DNA of 64,000 bases from Pomphorhynchus laevis (lineage: Eukaryota; Acanthocephala; Palaeacanthocephala; Echinorhynchida; Pomphorhynchidae), in assembly GCA_012934845.2 (NCBI GenBank), contig WNNJ02000467.1, positions 62,001-126,000 on the forward strand, read 5' to 3'. Every line of letters starts with the position of its first letter. The first letter of the stretch is position 1. Of this stretch, positions 1-12,600 are shown in pieces. Under the pieces are notes generated by a model. The model was given only the letters and a program-made list of their open reading frames with translations. It was not told the origin of the DNA and searched no databases. The translations under genes and the position numbers were made by a program.

Positions 1-313
1 AACTGACTCTATTATTTTTTAATTAGTATTTTTTAAGATCATAAAATATGATAATTTACACTTTATTTTGTTATTTAGTATAAAATATCAATTTCTAATT
101 TACAAATTTATATATAATACGAAGAATGTAAAATAATATTCAGCATAATAGTTTATTTTTAACTTTGTATCATTGTATATAAATGAAAAAATAACAATTT
201 TTAAATTCATATTTTAAAAGGAATGAAAACTACACTTTCTGAACAAAGTGTTGCGTCTTTTGAGAGCTTCACGTAGACTACTGTCAAACCACGAAGGCTT
301 CTTATTAGCAGTT

Positions 314-1225
314 TTACGTATTATAATCTACGCGAAGCAAAATAATCAGATATCGAATTAGTAAATCTCGAATGAAATGCCAACGTTTCTGGCTTCCAAT
401 ATCACCACACTCAAATTTCAACGAGGACACAAACTGTTGTAACATCTCAACATCAACATGATGACATGATATCTTCGTCAATGCAGGTTCGCCATCGATT
501 GCAAGAATATCTGAAGCTATAGTCAGCTTAAACACCAAAACACACTGATTACTTCCTCCTATTGGAGGATTACAGGATAGGTCACATATCTGACCATCTC
601 TTTGAGAAAATACAAGATCAAGTATAGAACGTACTATATCAGTGCCAAATCTAGTAGGAGCAGATACATGCTGAATGAGTAATTGATTACATCCCAAGAA
701 CTCCCATAGGTTCTTATCCTCACGGAAACAGTGACCAATAATACTGTTGCCATCTTGATCAATCACCAGGGCCGGTAGATTAAAATCACCAACTAAGATG
801 AACAAGTGATCACGCCTACTACAAGCTCTAGTTAAAATATGCATCAGCTCATCATCTAAAATGGCTGATTTGGTTGTTTGATAAAGAACACCCAATGAAA
901 CGTGGAGGCTATTTATAACAAGATCAACTATTAAGCACTCACAAGTTCCTTCTCCATTTGAGTATCTTACTGTATTGCTCATAACGTTCCTATCCTGAAC
1001 ATAAAGTGCTACTCCACCACCCCTCTTAGGAGGGCATCTATCTGAACGTAATAATTGATAACCTGAAATAGATACTACGTTATCAAGAGTGACATCGTGT
1101 AAACACGTCTCAGAAATAGCCAACACGTCTGTATGCATATAATGCGTCCAAACTCTAGCTTCCCTCATCATGCTTCTTTCCTCCATGGAATAATAAGGAC
1201 AAACACGAACTTTATCACAACGCAA
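314..1225 (-). CDS. APE-type endonuclease domain of a CR1-like LINE
   Basis: This 303-residue frame covers most of an exonuclease-endonuclease-phosphatase domain, which nicks target DNA to prime reverse transcription. Motifs: SETCL at residues 38-42, GGGVALYV at 69-76, GDFNLP at 146-151, LDLVFS near 202-207. The terminal SDH motif, whose His is catalytic, appears as SNQ at 225-227, so the enzyme is probably dead. The frame continues past the domain for about 75 residues. The start Met is not meaningful, because the protein is normally part of a longer ORF2. Confidence 0.8.
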   Translation of the reverse strand: MRCDKVRVCPYYSMEERSMMREARVWTHYMHTDVLAISETCLHDVTLDNVVSISGYQLLRSDRCPPKRGGGVALYVQDRNVMSNTVRYSNGEGTCECLIVDLVINSLHVSLGVLYQTTKSAILDDELMHILTRACSRRDHLFILVGDFNLPALVIDQDGNSIIGHCFREDKNLWEFLGCNQLLIQHVSAPTRFGTDIVRSILDLVFSQRDGQICDLSCNPPIGGSNQCVLVFKLTIASDILAIDGEPALTKISCHHVDVEMLQQFVSSLKFECGDIGSQKRWHFIRDLLIRYLIILLRVDYNT

Positions 1226-1350
1226 TTTGTCGCCAGTACTTGATTTCCAGATGTTTTTGCAGTTGATTGTGAGTCCGGTTCTATGGCACGCGTGCTATTT
1301 GAGAAGTTGGCAGTAGAACCATCAATCGATTCGGGTTGATCACGCAGTTT

Positions 1351-1887
1351 CTAGTTTTGGACTAAACGAGTATCCAGAGAATAAGCGGGGTGTGCTTTGG
1401 TTTTCACGAAGATCGTAGAGCGGCAAGTGCGACTCCCATCACTGAATTCTTCGACAACTGGGAAGGTCAATTCTAGGCCTGCGGGCCTATTGCTGGACAT
1501 GCTCTGGTGAACCTCTTCGGTTACTGTACCGCACATGCGGGAGTGCTTACTGCCTCTTGTCCAGATGCGAATCGATCGAGCCTGTTCGCTAGTATCTCTC
1601 GACCAATTGATAGGTGTACATAAAGTATCTTCTGAGGAAAGGCATAGTTTATTCAATGCCAAGTGATTCGATTGGTAAAATTTTGAAGAAGAGGATGAGA
1701 TCAACTCTGTGATCTGATTTCTGAGATCATCAATTTGTGCTCGGAGTTCATTGATTTGATATGTTGTGCAGAGTCCACACGTGAAATGGATACTGTTCAC
1801 TGCCTGATATTCAATAGGGTGAACAAGGATGCTCCAGCATTGACAATCTTTTTGATCGCAAGCCACATGTTTTTCAGAATGCTGCAC
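1351..1887 (-). CDS. ORF1-like fragment of the CR1-like LINE (PHD-like zinc plus coiled coil)
   Basis: Residues 10-40 hold Cys10, Cys15, Cys17, a Trp, His23, Cys37 and Cys40 in the spacing of the PHD-like zinc module found in many CR1 ORF1 proteins. A short coiled coil follows (INELRAQIDDLRNQITELI, 45-63). The remaining residues to 178 are low in recognisable structure. It lies directly upstream of the endonuclease on the same strand with no room for a separate gene, which supports ORF1. The assignment comes from pattern alone. Confidence 0.55.
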   Translation of the reverse strand: MQHSEKHVACDQKDCQCWSILVHPIEYQAVNSIHFTCGLCTTYQINELRAQIDDLRNQITELISSSSSKFYQSNHLALNKLCLSSEDTLCTPINWSRDTSEQARSIRIWTRGSKHSRMCGTVTEEVHQSMSSNRPAGLELTFPVVEEFSDGSRTCRSTIFVKTKAHPAYSLDTRLVQN

Positions 1888-1941
1888 TGTTTGGTCAGGG
1901 ACACGCTGCTTTCTGCGATTGCGCTTGTTTGCCTTTATTTT

Positions 1942-2441
1942 CGTCGTTGAGCGTGTGAAAGTCGTTGATCGTCTGAAAGTCGTTGAGCGTCTGAAAGTCG
2001 TTGAGCGTTTGAAAGTCGTTTGAGCGTCTGAAAGTCTTTGAGCGTCTGAAAGTCGTTGAGCGTCTGAAAGTCGTTGAGCGTCTGAAAGTCGTTAAGTGTC
2101 TGAAAGTCGTTGATCGTCTAAAAGTCGTTTATCGTCTTAAAGGCGTTGATCGTCTGAAAGTTGTTGAGTGTCTGAAAATCGTTGAGCGTTTGAAAGTCGT
2201 TGACTGTCTGAAAGTCTGAAAGTCGTTGACTGTCTGAAAGTCTGAAAGTCGTTGAGCGTTTAAAATTCGTTGAGCGTCTGAAAGTCGTTGATCGTCTGAA
2301 AGTTGTTGATCGTCTGAAAGTCGTTGATCGTCTAAAAGTCGTTGAGCGTCTGAAAGTCGTTGAGCGTCTGAAAGTCGTTGAGAGTCTTAAAGTCATTGAG
2401 CGGCTGAAATCGTTGAGCGGTTGAGCGTCTGAAAGTCGGTA
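1942..2441. repeat. 18-bp minisatellite, about 28 copies
   Basis: The unit is close to GAAAGTCGTTGAGCGTCT, with common variants (gatcg for gagcg, ttgt for tcgt) and a few indels of 1-8 bases. Because 18 is a multiple of three, several frames stay open and show six-residue periodicity (TTFRRS or NDFQTL on the minus strand). This is a by-product of the repeat and not evidence of a protein. Confidence 0.95.
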
Positions 2442-2640
2442 ATATTTTTATTGTAAATTTAAATATGTCATCTTTACGATATAAATAAAATGTAGTTTTA
2501 ATTGATATTAATTTAATACTCATATAAGATATATACTTTCTTTATCATTAATATTAGTTTTATTAAGAACAAGGCTACCTAGATAAATTTGTTCGCTCAT
2601 TGAATAAACGTTGTTAGAGTTAAATAGACATATGTCATTT
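2442..2640 (-). mobile_element. Penelope-like element fragment
   Basis: Matches the post-catalytic part of the RT in the PLE at 53680-56665 (reading RKDDIFKF and IKTTFYLY on the minus strand). Broken, short, with no intact domain. A second copy of the same piece is at 3812-3946. Confidence 0.7.
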
Positions 2641-3060
2641 CATATTTCTCAAAAGAAGGCTAAAATAATTATAATTCTTCCATCGAAGCCACATCCGATA
2701 TATTAGTGATGCTCGTGCTTAATACACCAAACACTTAATACACTATACAAGGTCTTTCAAAAAAATCCTACCTGAACAAAAGTATCTTGAATTGAGGTGA
2801 GATTTCGTTAGCATTGTTCAATGGCACAATGTCGTTTGACCATAAAACCAATTTGAATAAATTGATGGTATTGGAATGTACAAATGTCTTGTAACTACGT
2901 CTCACGAACGAATCCATCAAGGCAAATCAAAATCTAATAAAAACAAATAAGGATAATTTTAAGCTTCATATTTCTCAAAAGAAGGCTAAAATCGTTAGTT
3001 CTTCCAACGAAGCCACATCAAATATTTATTGGTGACACCACGCTTAACACAACAGTGTTA
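2638..3060. repeat. Pair of diverged direct repeats (2638-2735 and 2965-3060)
   Basis: Both halves contain catatttctcaaaagaagg, then ttcttccaNcgaagccacatc and a related tail. They are about 325 bases apart. Neither half encodes anything I recognise. The sequence between and after them, to 3576, is AT-rich with no gene seen. Confidence 0.7.
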
Positions 3061-3576
3061 TCACTGGTGTGTTACCTTTTGGAATATTATATTGAAATTG
3101 AAAGACGATAATAATATTATAATAATTATAAGGCACGAAAACATTAAAAACTTAAGAATTAAAGTATACAGCGTATTTGAAAATTAAAAAATATTTCTTA
3201 TTGTTGTTTTTTAAATCTTTATCGAATACCGATCGTCAATTATCGAAAAGTTTCTTTCTATTCGAACGTAATTTCAGCGCATGTAAATTCTCTTTATCGA
3301 ATATTAAGGTTTAAAAAAATACTAAAATTTTTATTTATGTTAGCACAAACACTTTTATAATTCATGTATTTGACGAATATTTTCTTAATCGCTAATAATT
3401 ATTATAATTTATTTTTGTGGGGTTAAAATATCAATTATATATTTAATTAATTTCATTCGAATCTTTTAGTGTAAATTATAAAATCTCATTAAATTTTCGA
3501 TCAAACACGTTATTTTTAATTTGATCGTTTGCAACATTTGTTGCATAATTGTACTAAATCATCTTTTGTAAATTAG

Positions 3577-3636
3577 CAATCCATACGGCTACACATGCCC
3601 TACAATGTTTTCTAAGGACAACGAATTTAAATACTT
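3577..3636 (+). CDS. LRR gene, first recognised exon
   Basis: Acceptor aaattag, donor gtaagt. Sixty nt, phase 2 at both ends, reading NPYGYTCPTMFSKDNEFKY after the split codon. The repeat core is poor, and its two Cys-flanked residues may belong to an N-terminal cap. It is included because phase, splice sites and the split Leu codon (TT+G with the exon at 16702) fit the series. Confidence 0.5.
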
Positions 3637-6600
3637 GTAAGTTTTCTAATTTGGATAATATTTCAATGTGATTAAATTAAAATTTCCATATTATATTTGA
3701 TTTTGCATTAACTGTCATGAAGTAAAATATTTTCCAAAGCAGTGACCACTCGAAACTTTTATCTATGTCTGCTGAAGGCATATTTTGAGTGAATTGTAAA
3801 ACAAGTGATTTTTATTGTAAATTTAAATATGTCATCTTTACGATATAAATAAAAAGTAGTTTTAATTGATATTAATTTAATGCTCATATAAGATATATAC
3901 TTTCTTTATCATTAATATTAGTTTTATTAAGAACAAGGCTACCTAGTCACATTAACTATTACATTAACTGTTACTCAACTTTGATCAAACGAACAAAGTT
4001 ACTCAAACTTTGAATTACTCAAACTTTGAGTAACTGTCACATTAACTGATACTCAACTTTGATCAAACGAACAAAGTTACTCAAACTTTGCTCAAACGAA
4101 CCTTCAAGGAACGGTTTATGATGTTCGAGATATGTCCTGCGATGGTTATTACCTTAAACAGCGATGATCCAGAACTATTCATAGATGGTGAGACGCATTG
4201 CCAAGAGGGATTCACTTAAGAGGATATATTAGCCATAGACGCTTTCGCCGCCGCTATACTCTTCAATGTTCAAACAGTATTCAAGATTTTTTCCTACATC
4301 TTCAGCAATTTTGGTATGCATATGCGGGATGCTTTATCCGAACGGTCTCTGGTGTTCGAGATGCTCTTGTTTATTTAAGAGTTAGGACCGAAATATGGTT
4401 TTCATGTTAACACGCAAAAATGCCATGCTTTATGCACGAATGGCAATCAGCAAAATTCATTAAAGGCTTTGTGTAAATTTGTCATTTATATCTCAAATGA
4501 AGGCGTTATCTTGGAGCCCCGATTGGAAATGTTGATTTTATCAGCAGCAATATTTCAGCAAATGTATCTTCAATCATAACAAGACACCCGCTTATATGAG
4601 ATTGGTGAGTTCGATTTACAAACTTATTATATGACTTAATATGTGATGACAATTATATAAACCAATATTCGTGATACATTATGCTTCTATGTGTTGCCAA
4701 TTTCCAAAACTACTCTTGACACATTTCTATTTCAAAAATCTGATTGTAGATATAGCATGTGCATAATATTTATCTAATTATGTTCCCAATTACACATTAA
4801 CTAAAACGTATTGTTGTGCTAGTTGTATTCTCAAATGTTTATCTCAAATAATTGTATAAAAATAATAATCTAAATAAATATTAATTTATTTTATTTTTTA
4901 TTATTATTTTACAATCTCTGGGTTACCCGCAAATGGGCCCGTAAATGAGAATTCAGTTCAGTTTGGGTTCAAAATTCTGGACGTCCGATTGCAGATCGCG
5001 TTCCTCTGATGCATCGCGATGTCATTTTTGCAAGTAATAGGCCTAGACGTGTTCTAAGCTTTGTAAGCTCGTCGGGGTATCTGCTTGCTCGCTTATTTGT
5101 CAATTTAGATGCAATCCGTCTTAAAACTTGTGTGGCATTGTCACCGCTTCCACCTGAGAATGAGAAGACGACGGGTACAAGAGACCCCCGCTCGAACTCT
5201 GTTATTCTTTCGAGATATTTACTGCGCTTTCGCTGTTGGTGGTACTTATAGCAGGACTCTGGTGTCTTGGAGGAGTTGGACTGAGCGAAAGCGTTAAACA
5301 CGCAAATGTCGAAGAAAGTTCGCTCACTCCTATCACCAAACAACCCTGAGCATGCAATGTCGAGCCTAGCATCACGGTCTTTTGTCGTTGAGCCGTTTCT
5401 AAAGTCAAAGTTTGGCGGGACTGGTGTATGCAGCGGCTCGACTTTTACGTTATACGATGTTTCTGTTAGCTGATAGGCAATAAAATCACGCACGGCATCG
5501 TGTCGCATCGACGGAAGACCACCGAATGGGCATGAGAGAGCATTGGCAACTGTATTAATCTGCCTACATTTACATTGAGTTGGTGCGGATTTAGGCGTAA
5601 TTCCGTATCTAGAAGAAATAGAATCACTATTTCTCGTCGGAGTATCTGCTTGCTCGCTTATTTGCCAATTTAGATGCAATCCGTCTTAAAAATTGTGTGG
5701 CATTGTCACCGCTTCCACCTGAGAATGAGAAGACGGCGGGTACAAGAAACCCCCGCTCGAACTCTGTTATTCGTTAGATCCGATGCATCTTGGTAGTCTA
5801 AACAGGTTTGGTTTCCATAGAATAACTTCATGCAATATCGACTCCACCGAGAGAGTATCTGATGAAGATTGGAGTTGCGAGATGGTTGCAGTTATGGGCT
5901 CAAATTCTGTCTAAAGAATGTTCTACGGACTTTTTGTTCCAACGTTTTGAGTTTCAGGTGTAGCACGTAAGTGCGATGTAAGTTGGACATTGGTAGACGC
6001 GTGTGTGGACACCACCGGGTTTTTCCTGGAGCAGTTAGGAGCAGAGCACGTTGTGCAAGGTTTCGAATTGCGCGCACATTTACAGCGAATACATTTGGCT
6101 GCACTCGTGTTGCAGTTGCAGCATTTTGATAGCGAAGAAGGTACTCCTCTAGGCATGTAGCGTCGATTTCAGAGCGTTGATACTGAGCACAGTGATTCTT
6201 TGTTATTGATGGATTAAAAGATTCGAAGGATTGTAATATGTTTGTTATGTTTGTAATGTTTGTTAGTTAGTCATCGAGAATATTTCTCGTTAAAATGTTT
6301 TGTAATATTTATCTGACTGTATGTTTATTAGAAACTATATTTTTTTAATAAATATTAATAGTATAATTACATTGGCATAGGTTCTCGCAAATAGGTTTTA
6401 ATTTATATAATGTGGTTTTTCGCTTTATCCCAAAAAAATTATTGTCATCAAATTTAAGGCCCTTTTGAGGGTAACCTACGAATTTTAGTATTATAATTTT
6501 GTAATAAAAAATTATTATTTCCTTTTCATTTGTCGGGGTTACTTGAAGAGCGTATTCGTATCGGATACGTCAGACATTCAAGATGACATCGGAACCGACA

Positions 6601-9600
6601 TCCTTAAACTTGTCATCAAGTTTAAGGACCTTTTTGAGGGTAACCTACGAATTTTAGTAATTTTATAATTTTGTTATTATAATTTTACAACAATAAAAAT
6701 AATACTATTGTGAATATGGCTTACACGAGCCGCTATTCTTCATTGGTCGGTTTGAAATTATCCTCGTGTGGTTGTTTGAATCATATCATCATCACTGTAC
6801 ACTACAATCAGCGTGGGTGGACCTCATCAGCAGAGAGCCCACCTCTACATTTCGTGTTTTGGTCCTGTTACGCACGCTGATTGTAGTGTACAGTGATGCT
6901 GATAGGATTCAAACAGCCACACGAGAATAATATTAAACCGACCAGTGAAGAATAGCGACTTGTGTAAGCAATATTCACAATAGTAAAAAGACGGCTTACG
7001 GTTTACTGTCGAGTGAACATTTCGTAAAAGAACGGAATAAAAAATCGGTGTGTGGTGGATTCGAATTCCGAATATTAGTTACCGCCCACAGCAAATATAG
7101 AACACATTAATTGTGTAATTTGGTTTATAAGCCAAATATAAACCAGCATTTCGGCGACAACGAATCAGCAGAAGCAGTAACAGGACGGAAACACGAAATG
7201 TAGGCTTGGTCTCACTGCTGATGAGTTCCACCCACGCTGATTGTAGTGTATAGTGATGATGATAGGATTCACACGAGGATAATACTAAACCGACCAATAA
7301 AGAACAAAAATAATTTTGTATATTTTTTTAATTATACAAAATTACAAAATAATGGGGTTACCCGCAAATGGGTTCAATAAAAACTAACAGTTTTTATTTC
7401 TCCATTCGAAACATAGAAGGAAATTTTCAAGTTGTCTGTACCCGTCCAAAAATTCGATTGTGATCCATCTACCCTATGTGCCTTCTCCACTAGACTCTTT
7501 CGCCATCACACATGGTTTCCGCCTCGGCCTCCTCAACACTAGATCTATTCTCAATAAATCCGATCTTATCCTGAACCTATTTACCAAGCAATCCATCGAT
7601 CTCTTCTGCCTCACCGAGTCCTGGCACTCAGATTCCGACGACCTTTTCATTCGCCGTCTGCAATTTCCGGTTGCTCCCTAGTCAAATCCGCCCGCCTTCT
7701 CAGCTCATACCCTTCTAAATTCTCTAATCATAGCGGCATCGTCGCATTCGCGCGTCACCCCACGCCTCTTCGCAAAATCAATCCCCATTTCAGTCCTTGC
7801 TCTTTTGAATTGCACACTTGTCGTTCTTCTAACCAGATCACTCTAGATCTCGCCATTGTATATCGTCCTGGTTCATCAGCTCCTACATCCTTATTTTTTA
7901 CAGAACTCGCTGAAATCCTTTTTCATTGTTCTTTGTCCTCAATCCCTTCACTCGTTCTAGGCAACTTTAACATCTGCCTAGACTGCTCATCTTCCACGGA
8001 TTCCATCCGGTTCATCAACATTCTATCAACTGCAATTACACACTAATCTCCTCTGCATCCACACATAACCTTGGTGGGGTACTAGACATCATCGCTGTCC
8101 CGATCATTTTGCTGCCTACACATCACTGTCCATCTCTGATCCTGGTCTATCCGATCACTTTCTCGTCACCCTTGATCTCACTCACAACCACACCCCTCAT
8201 CACCCACTTACAATCCTACGTCGCCCTTGGAGAAATCTTGACCTCTCCCATCTCCGCTCCGCCTTACTCAAATCGTATCTATCCTATCCCCCAATAACAT
8301 ATTCATCTCCTCAAGATCTTGCCTTTCTTTTCTACTCTGAACTCACATCCACTCTCGATCTTTTCTTGCCCTTCAAGTCTCACCCACATCGTCGCTTGCA
8401 CCGTGCCCCATGGTTTGACATCCAATGTCTACTATCAAAGCGTTGACTCCGCCATTCTTTCGAGTCTATCACTGCTCTCTTAGTCGTGATTTCCGCTCGA
8501 TCACTCCGTCTTTCCGTGATTCCTATCTTGCTCTTCGCCGGTCTCATCTCAACCTACTACGTACCAAATGCAACTCCTTCTGGCAGCATAAAATCATCAC
8601 TTCATTCAACTCTAAGACTCTCTGGCATACTTTTAACTCAATCCTTGCTCGTTCCTCTTCGCCGTGCAACATCAATGCCCACGATTATTCGTCATTTCTC
8701 CAGACCAAAGTATCCAAGTTGCTCTCTCACACCCCGGTTTTTATCCTATCCCAATGTGCCCCGCCTAACCTAGTCCTTCCAGAACTCTTTCATCTTCTCC
8801 CTGTCTCACCTACCGAAGTGTCATCTGTTCTCATGCCCTTGCACAACAAAACCTCACCTGCCAATTCCCTGCCTACTCACATATTAAAATCTATATGCTC
8901 ATCAATATCCCCATTTCTCACAACCTTGTTTAGCTCGTCCATTTGCAGTCGTATCTTCCCTTCACACTGGAAATGCACAATCGTTCGTCCCCTCCTTAAG
9001 AAACAATCGCTTGACCCCTCCCTTCCTTCTAGCTATCGCCCCATTTCACTACTTCCTACTCTTTCTAAGCTCTTAGAACGCCTTATCCTAATACCGATCA
9101 ACGCGTGTTTCTCCTTATTCAATCTGTATCCTTCTTTCCAATCCGCTTTCCGCTCACATCACTCCACAGAAATCGTCTGCGTGAAAGTTTACAACGACTT
9201 ACTCATTTCTCAAGACAAGGCTCTATATAGTGTTCTTATCTCCCTCGACCTCTCCTCCGCATTCGACATTGTCGACCACTCCATCCTCTTTCTCACCTTC
9301 GTTATGATTACGGCTTTTCTTCCTCCTCTGTAGCATGGTTTGCCTAATATCTATCCGACCGTTCCTTTCGCATCTGTTATAATTTATCTTCGTCCCCTCC
9401 CATCCCTATATTTTGCGGGGTCCCACAAGGTTCAGTCCTAGGTCCCTTGATTTCTTTCTTCTGCTTGGCGATCTATCTCCGTTTATCACTCCTTTAACAT
9501 CATGCAATACGCCAATGACATCCTCATCTATGCTCATGCACCCGTACATCGCATACATGATATCGCCATTTCGGATTCCAACTGTCTTTCTTCTATCTGC

Positions 9601-12600
9601 AAACGTCTATCCAATATCTATCTCGTTCTAAACCCCGAAGTCTAAAATAATGTGGATCTTCCCTCGTAAACCAAACATATCTCCTCCCACAGTATCTTTT
9701 GCCTCATTGATCATCTCCATAATCCACAATCTCACTTTCTTAGTCTTACATTTCGATGATCACCTTTCTCCTAATCCTTCGTCCGTGACAAGGTCCGCTC
9801 GTCTAACTCCATGACACCAGCCGTATCCGCCCCCTTATCGACTTCCGTTCTTGTATGTCTCTTCTTTCATCGATTCTTTTCCCTAAAATCGATTACTGCC
9901 TTAGCCTTTTCACCAATTCTCCAAAATCCATAATCCTACCCCTACAACGAATAATCAACACCGCCGTTCGAGTGCTCTTTCGTCTCAGTCGATTCGACCA
10001 CACATCCATATATTTTGCCCAACTCTCCTGGCCCACCATCCACATCCGCAAGAAACTCCACCTTCTTCTCGTAACTTTTCGTCTCATCGCTGTCGGCTCC
10101 CCATCGTTCATCAACCTTCCTTTCTTAGACGACACTCGCCCCACCTCGCTATCACTGCGTTCCCGTAATTCCCTCTTACTCCACTTTCCCATTTACTCCA
10201 ACAACTACAGTATCCGATCCTTTCTTGTCGCCGCCTCACTCGCCTGGAATCAACTCCCTCTCGACGTCCGCCGCGCTTCTTCTTTATCGCATTCAAACAC
10301 CTCCTCCGTTTACACCTTCTCGACGCATGATGTACATTTTTGTTTTGTTGTGGTTATGTAAGCGTGCGCTGGCACGCATTTGCCACATCAAAATAAATCT
10401 TTAATTTTTTGAAAATTGTTGTTTGTGTTCATGTGAAATGCGGAAATTAGGTGTTTGACAATTTGTAATTGAAGCTATTTTCAACGGTTTGAAAATAATA
10501 ATGATAATGAAATTGATAATGGAGTTTTGAATGGGACAGTCGAATACTCATGGATATTCCGCTCATAAGAATTAATCCAACAGATTCTCGCAGCTGCTTG
10601 ATTTCGCTAGCGTAGTTTGTCTGACACTTGTCTGCAAGCTTGTGCTCGATTGTCTGTAGCAACGATTTGAATCGATAACGTGACTCCCTGAACTGGAGAC
10701 GACAAATGGTAAGAAACTGGCGTGTTCGACTTCGCTTACTCCTTCGTTATATTTGGACAACTTTCGTTGGGCATTGTGGTTAAATGGTAACTCTAGAGAT
10801 TTTCCGGCGTTAGAGGTCGCGTGTATATTAAAAATACAAATATCCATAAGAGTGCGCACTGCGTTGACGCCAAAAAGGCCATTGCAGCCAATATCTAACC
10901 GTACATTTTTATCTTTTGGGGTTGCTTGTGTTTGAAAGTAAATACTGTCCTGGACTGGATTCAGTTGTAGTTCAATCTGAACACACTTTGCAACTTTTGT
11001 TAATGTCCTCGCAAGATATTATCGATACAGTTTTGGCGAATTGAAGGTAGGAAACCATATTTGCAAGACAAAGAGTGAGAGAGAATATTTGGAGCGCCAA
11101 ATGAACACCAACGGGGAGCATCTTTGATGAACCGACCATAGCGTGCAGCGATTGAGTCTTTGAAGACTGTGTTGTTTAGGATTGTCCCACTATAAGAGGT
11201 TAGATACGCCGTGATCCAAGAGGATGATCTGCATACAGAAGCATGGTCAATTGCATTTCGTAAGCAGTCGTTTAAATCACTGTATAATGTAAATCTGTCT
11301 TGCAGGTGTCGTTAATTTTTAGATGCTGATATTTTAGCTCCGATGTCGTCTTGAATGTCTAACGTATCCGATACGAATACGCTCTTCAAGTAACCCCGAC
11401 AAATGAAAAGGAAATAATAATTTTTTATTACAAAATTATAATACTAAAATTCGTAGGTTACCCTCAAAAGGGCCTTAAATTTGATGACAATAATTTTTTT
11501 GGGATAAAGCGAAAAACCCCATTATATAAATTAAAACCTATTTGCGGGAACCTATGCCAATGTAATTATACTATTAATATTTATTAAAAAAATATAGTTT
11601 CTAATAAACATACAGTCAGATAAATATTTCAAAACATTTTAACGAGAAATATTCTCGATGAGTAACTAACAAACATAACAAACATATTACAATCCTTCGA
11701 ATCTTTTAATCCATCAATAACAAAGAATCACTGTGCTCAGTATCAACGCTCTGAAATCGACGCTACATGCCTAGAGGAGTACCTTCTTCGCTATCAAAAT
11801 GCTGCAACTGCAACACGAGTGCAGCCAAATGTATTCGCTGTAAATGTGCGCGCAATTCGAAACCTTGCACAACGTGCTCTGCTCCTAACTGCTCCAGGAA
11901 AAACCCGGTGGTGTCCCACACGCGTCTACCAATGTCCAACTTACATCGCACTTACGTGCTACACCTGAATCTCAAAACGTTGGAACAAAAAGTCCGCAGA
12001 ACATTCTTCAGACAGAATTTGAGCCTATAACTGCAACCATCTCGCAACTCCAATCTTCATCAGATACTCTCTCGGTGGAGTCGATATTGCATGAAGTTAT
12101 TCTATGGAAACCAAACCTGTTTAGACTACCAAGATGCATCGGATTTAAGCGATTTATCTCAGAGCTTGCACGGATATATGAGTTAGCATCCACAAACGAT
12201 TGCTCGCTTTCACTCGCAGTTGTCATCAGTCAGTTAATCCTCCAGCGCCCTGCTAAAGCGAACCCTAAGCAACTAAAACAAATTCTCGATCGCAGACTTG
12301 ATTGTTGGACAAGCGGAGATATGCAAACGCTGCTCAACGAAGCTCGTTTTCTCCCTCTCAGTCTTCCCACAAGCTATATGATCCTCTAAATAATGATATT
12401 CTGAAAACTGTTCAGAAGCTTGTTCTTGGTGGGAAGATGACAGCTGCTGTCAAATTACTTGAATCAAATGATGGTAGAGGGCATCCTCTTCGAATAGACG
12501 AAATAATAGACGGCCAAACAGTGAGACAAATTCTTATTGATAAGCATCCGATGGCTTCAGCAAAATCTGATGACGCCATTCTGCGCAGGCCTATCGATGA

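Larger units (their letters stand above)
220..1940 (-). mobile_element. CR1-like LINE, 5' half (ORF1 end and endonuclease), cut off before the RT
   Basis: Read on the minus strand: a zinc/coiled-coil ORF1 fragment, then an APE-type endonuclease, then a linker (about 220-310) reading SWFDSSLREALKRRNTL, which in CR1-like elements joins endonuclease and RT. No RT follows; sequence left of about 215 is plain AT-rich DNA. The 5' end abuts an 18-bp minisatellite. The RT at 57302-58830 could be the same family, but the two do not overlap, so this cannot be shown. Confidence 0.75.
4640..6600 (-). mobile_element. REL-LINE family 1, internally deleted copy (left arm of a large inverted repeat)
   Basis: Reverse complement of parts of 11335-15118: 3' UTR and terminal motif (4640-4960), endonuclease end (4969-5680), then a jump to the N-terminal zinc region and 5' UTR (5770-6600). 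Most of the RT is missing. About 125 bases of the C-terminal coding region occur twice (near 5055-5205 and 5640-5765) at the deletion point. Matching stretches differ only at scattered bases from the other arm, so the two copies are young relative to the rest. Confidence 0.85.
7440..10425 (+). mobile_element. L2-like (CR1 group) LINE, near full length, decayed
   Basis: Endonuclease (7505-8270), RT (8780-9640), and a conserved C-terminal region (9855-10340) follow in order, with many frame changes. The coding strand is strikingly C- and T-rich against an AT-rich background. The 3' end carries a stem-loop GCGTGCGCTGGCACGC, then an A/T-rich tail near 10420. The same 3' end occurs in the copies at 28693 and 63118. 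The 5' end is not sharp. Confidence 0.85.

Noticed and set aside
1735-1950. Plus-strand frame of 71 codons over ORF1
   Set aside because: Shadow of the minus-strand CR1-like ORF1, without any domain.
2118-2523. Open frames with TTFRRS / NDFQTL hexapeptide repeats
   Set aside because: They are translations of the 18-bp minisatellite; the period keeps several frames open on the minus strand at once.
3730-3800. Additional LRR exon after a gcag acceptor
   Set aside because: The phase-2 frame runs into a stop before any usable donor, and the residues show no LRR spacing.
5009-5408. Several 60-80 codon frames opposite or beside the endonuclease frame
   Set aside because: Shadows of the minus-strand REL endonuclease; the same shadows recur in mirror position at 14350-14749.
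9893-10296. Arg/Lys-rich minus-strand frames over the L2-like LINE
   Set aside because: Antisense of the conserved L2 C-terminal peptide; the C-rich coding strand makes the antisense Arg-rich. The same holds at 63381-63632.
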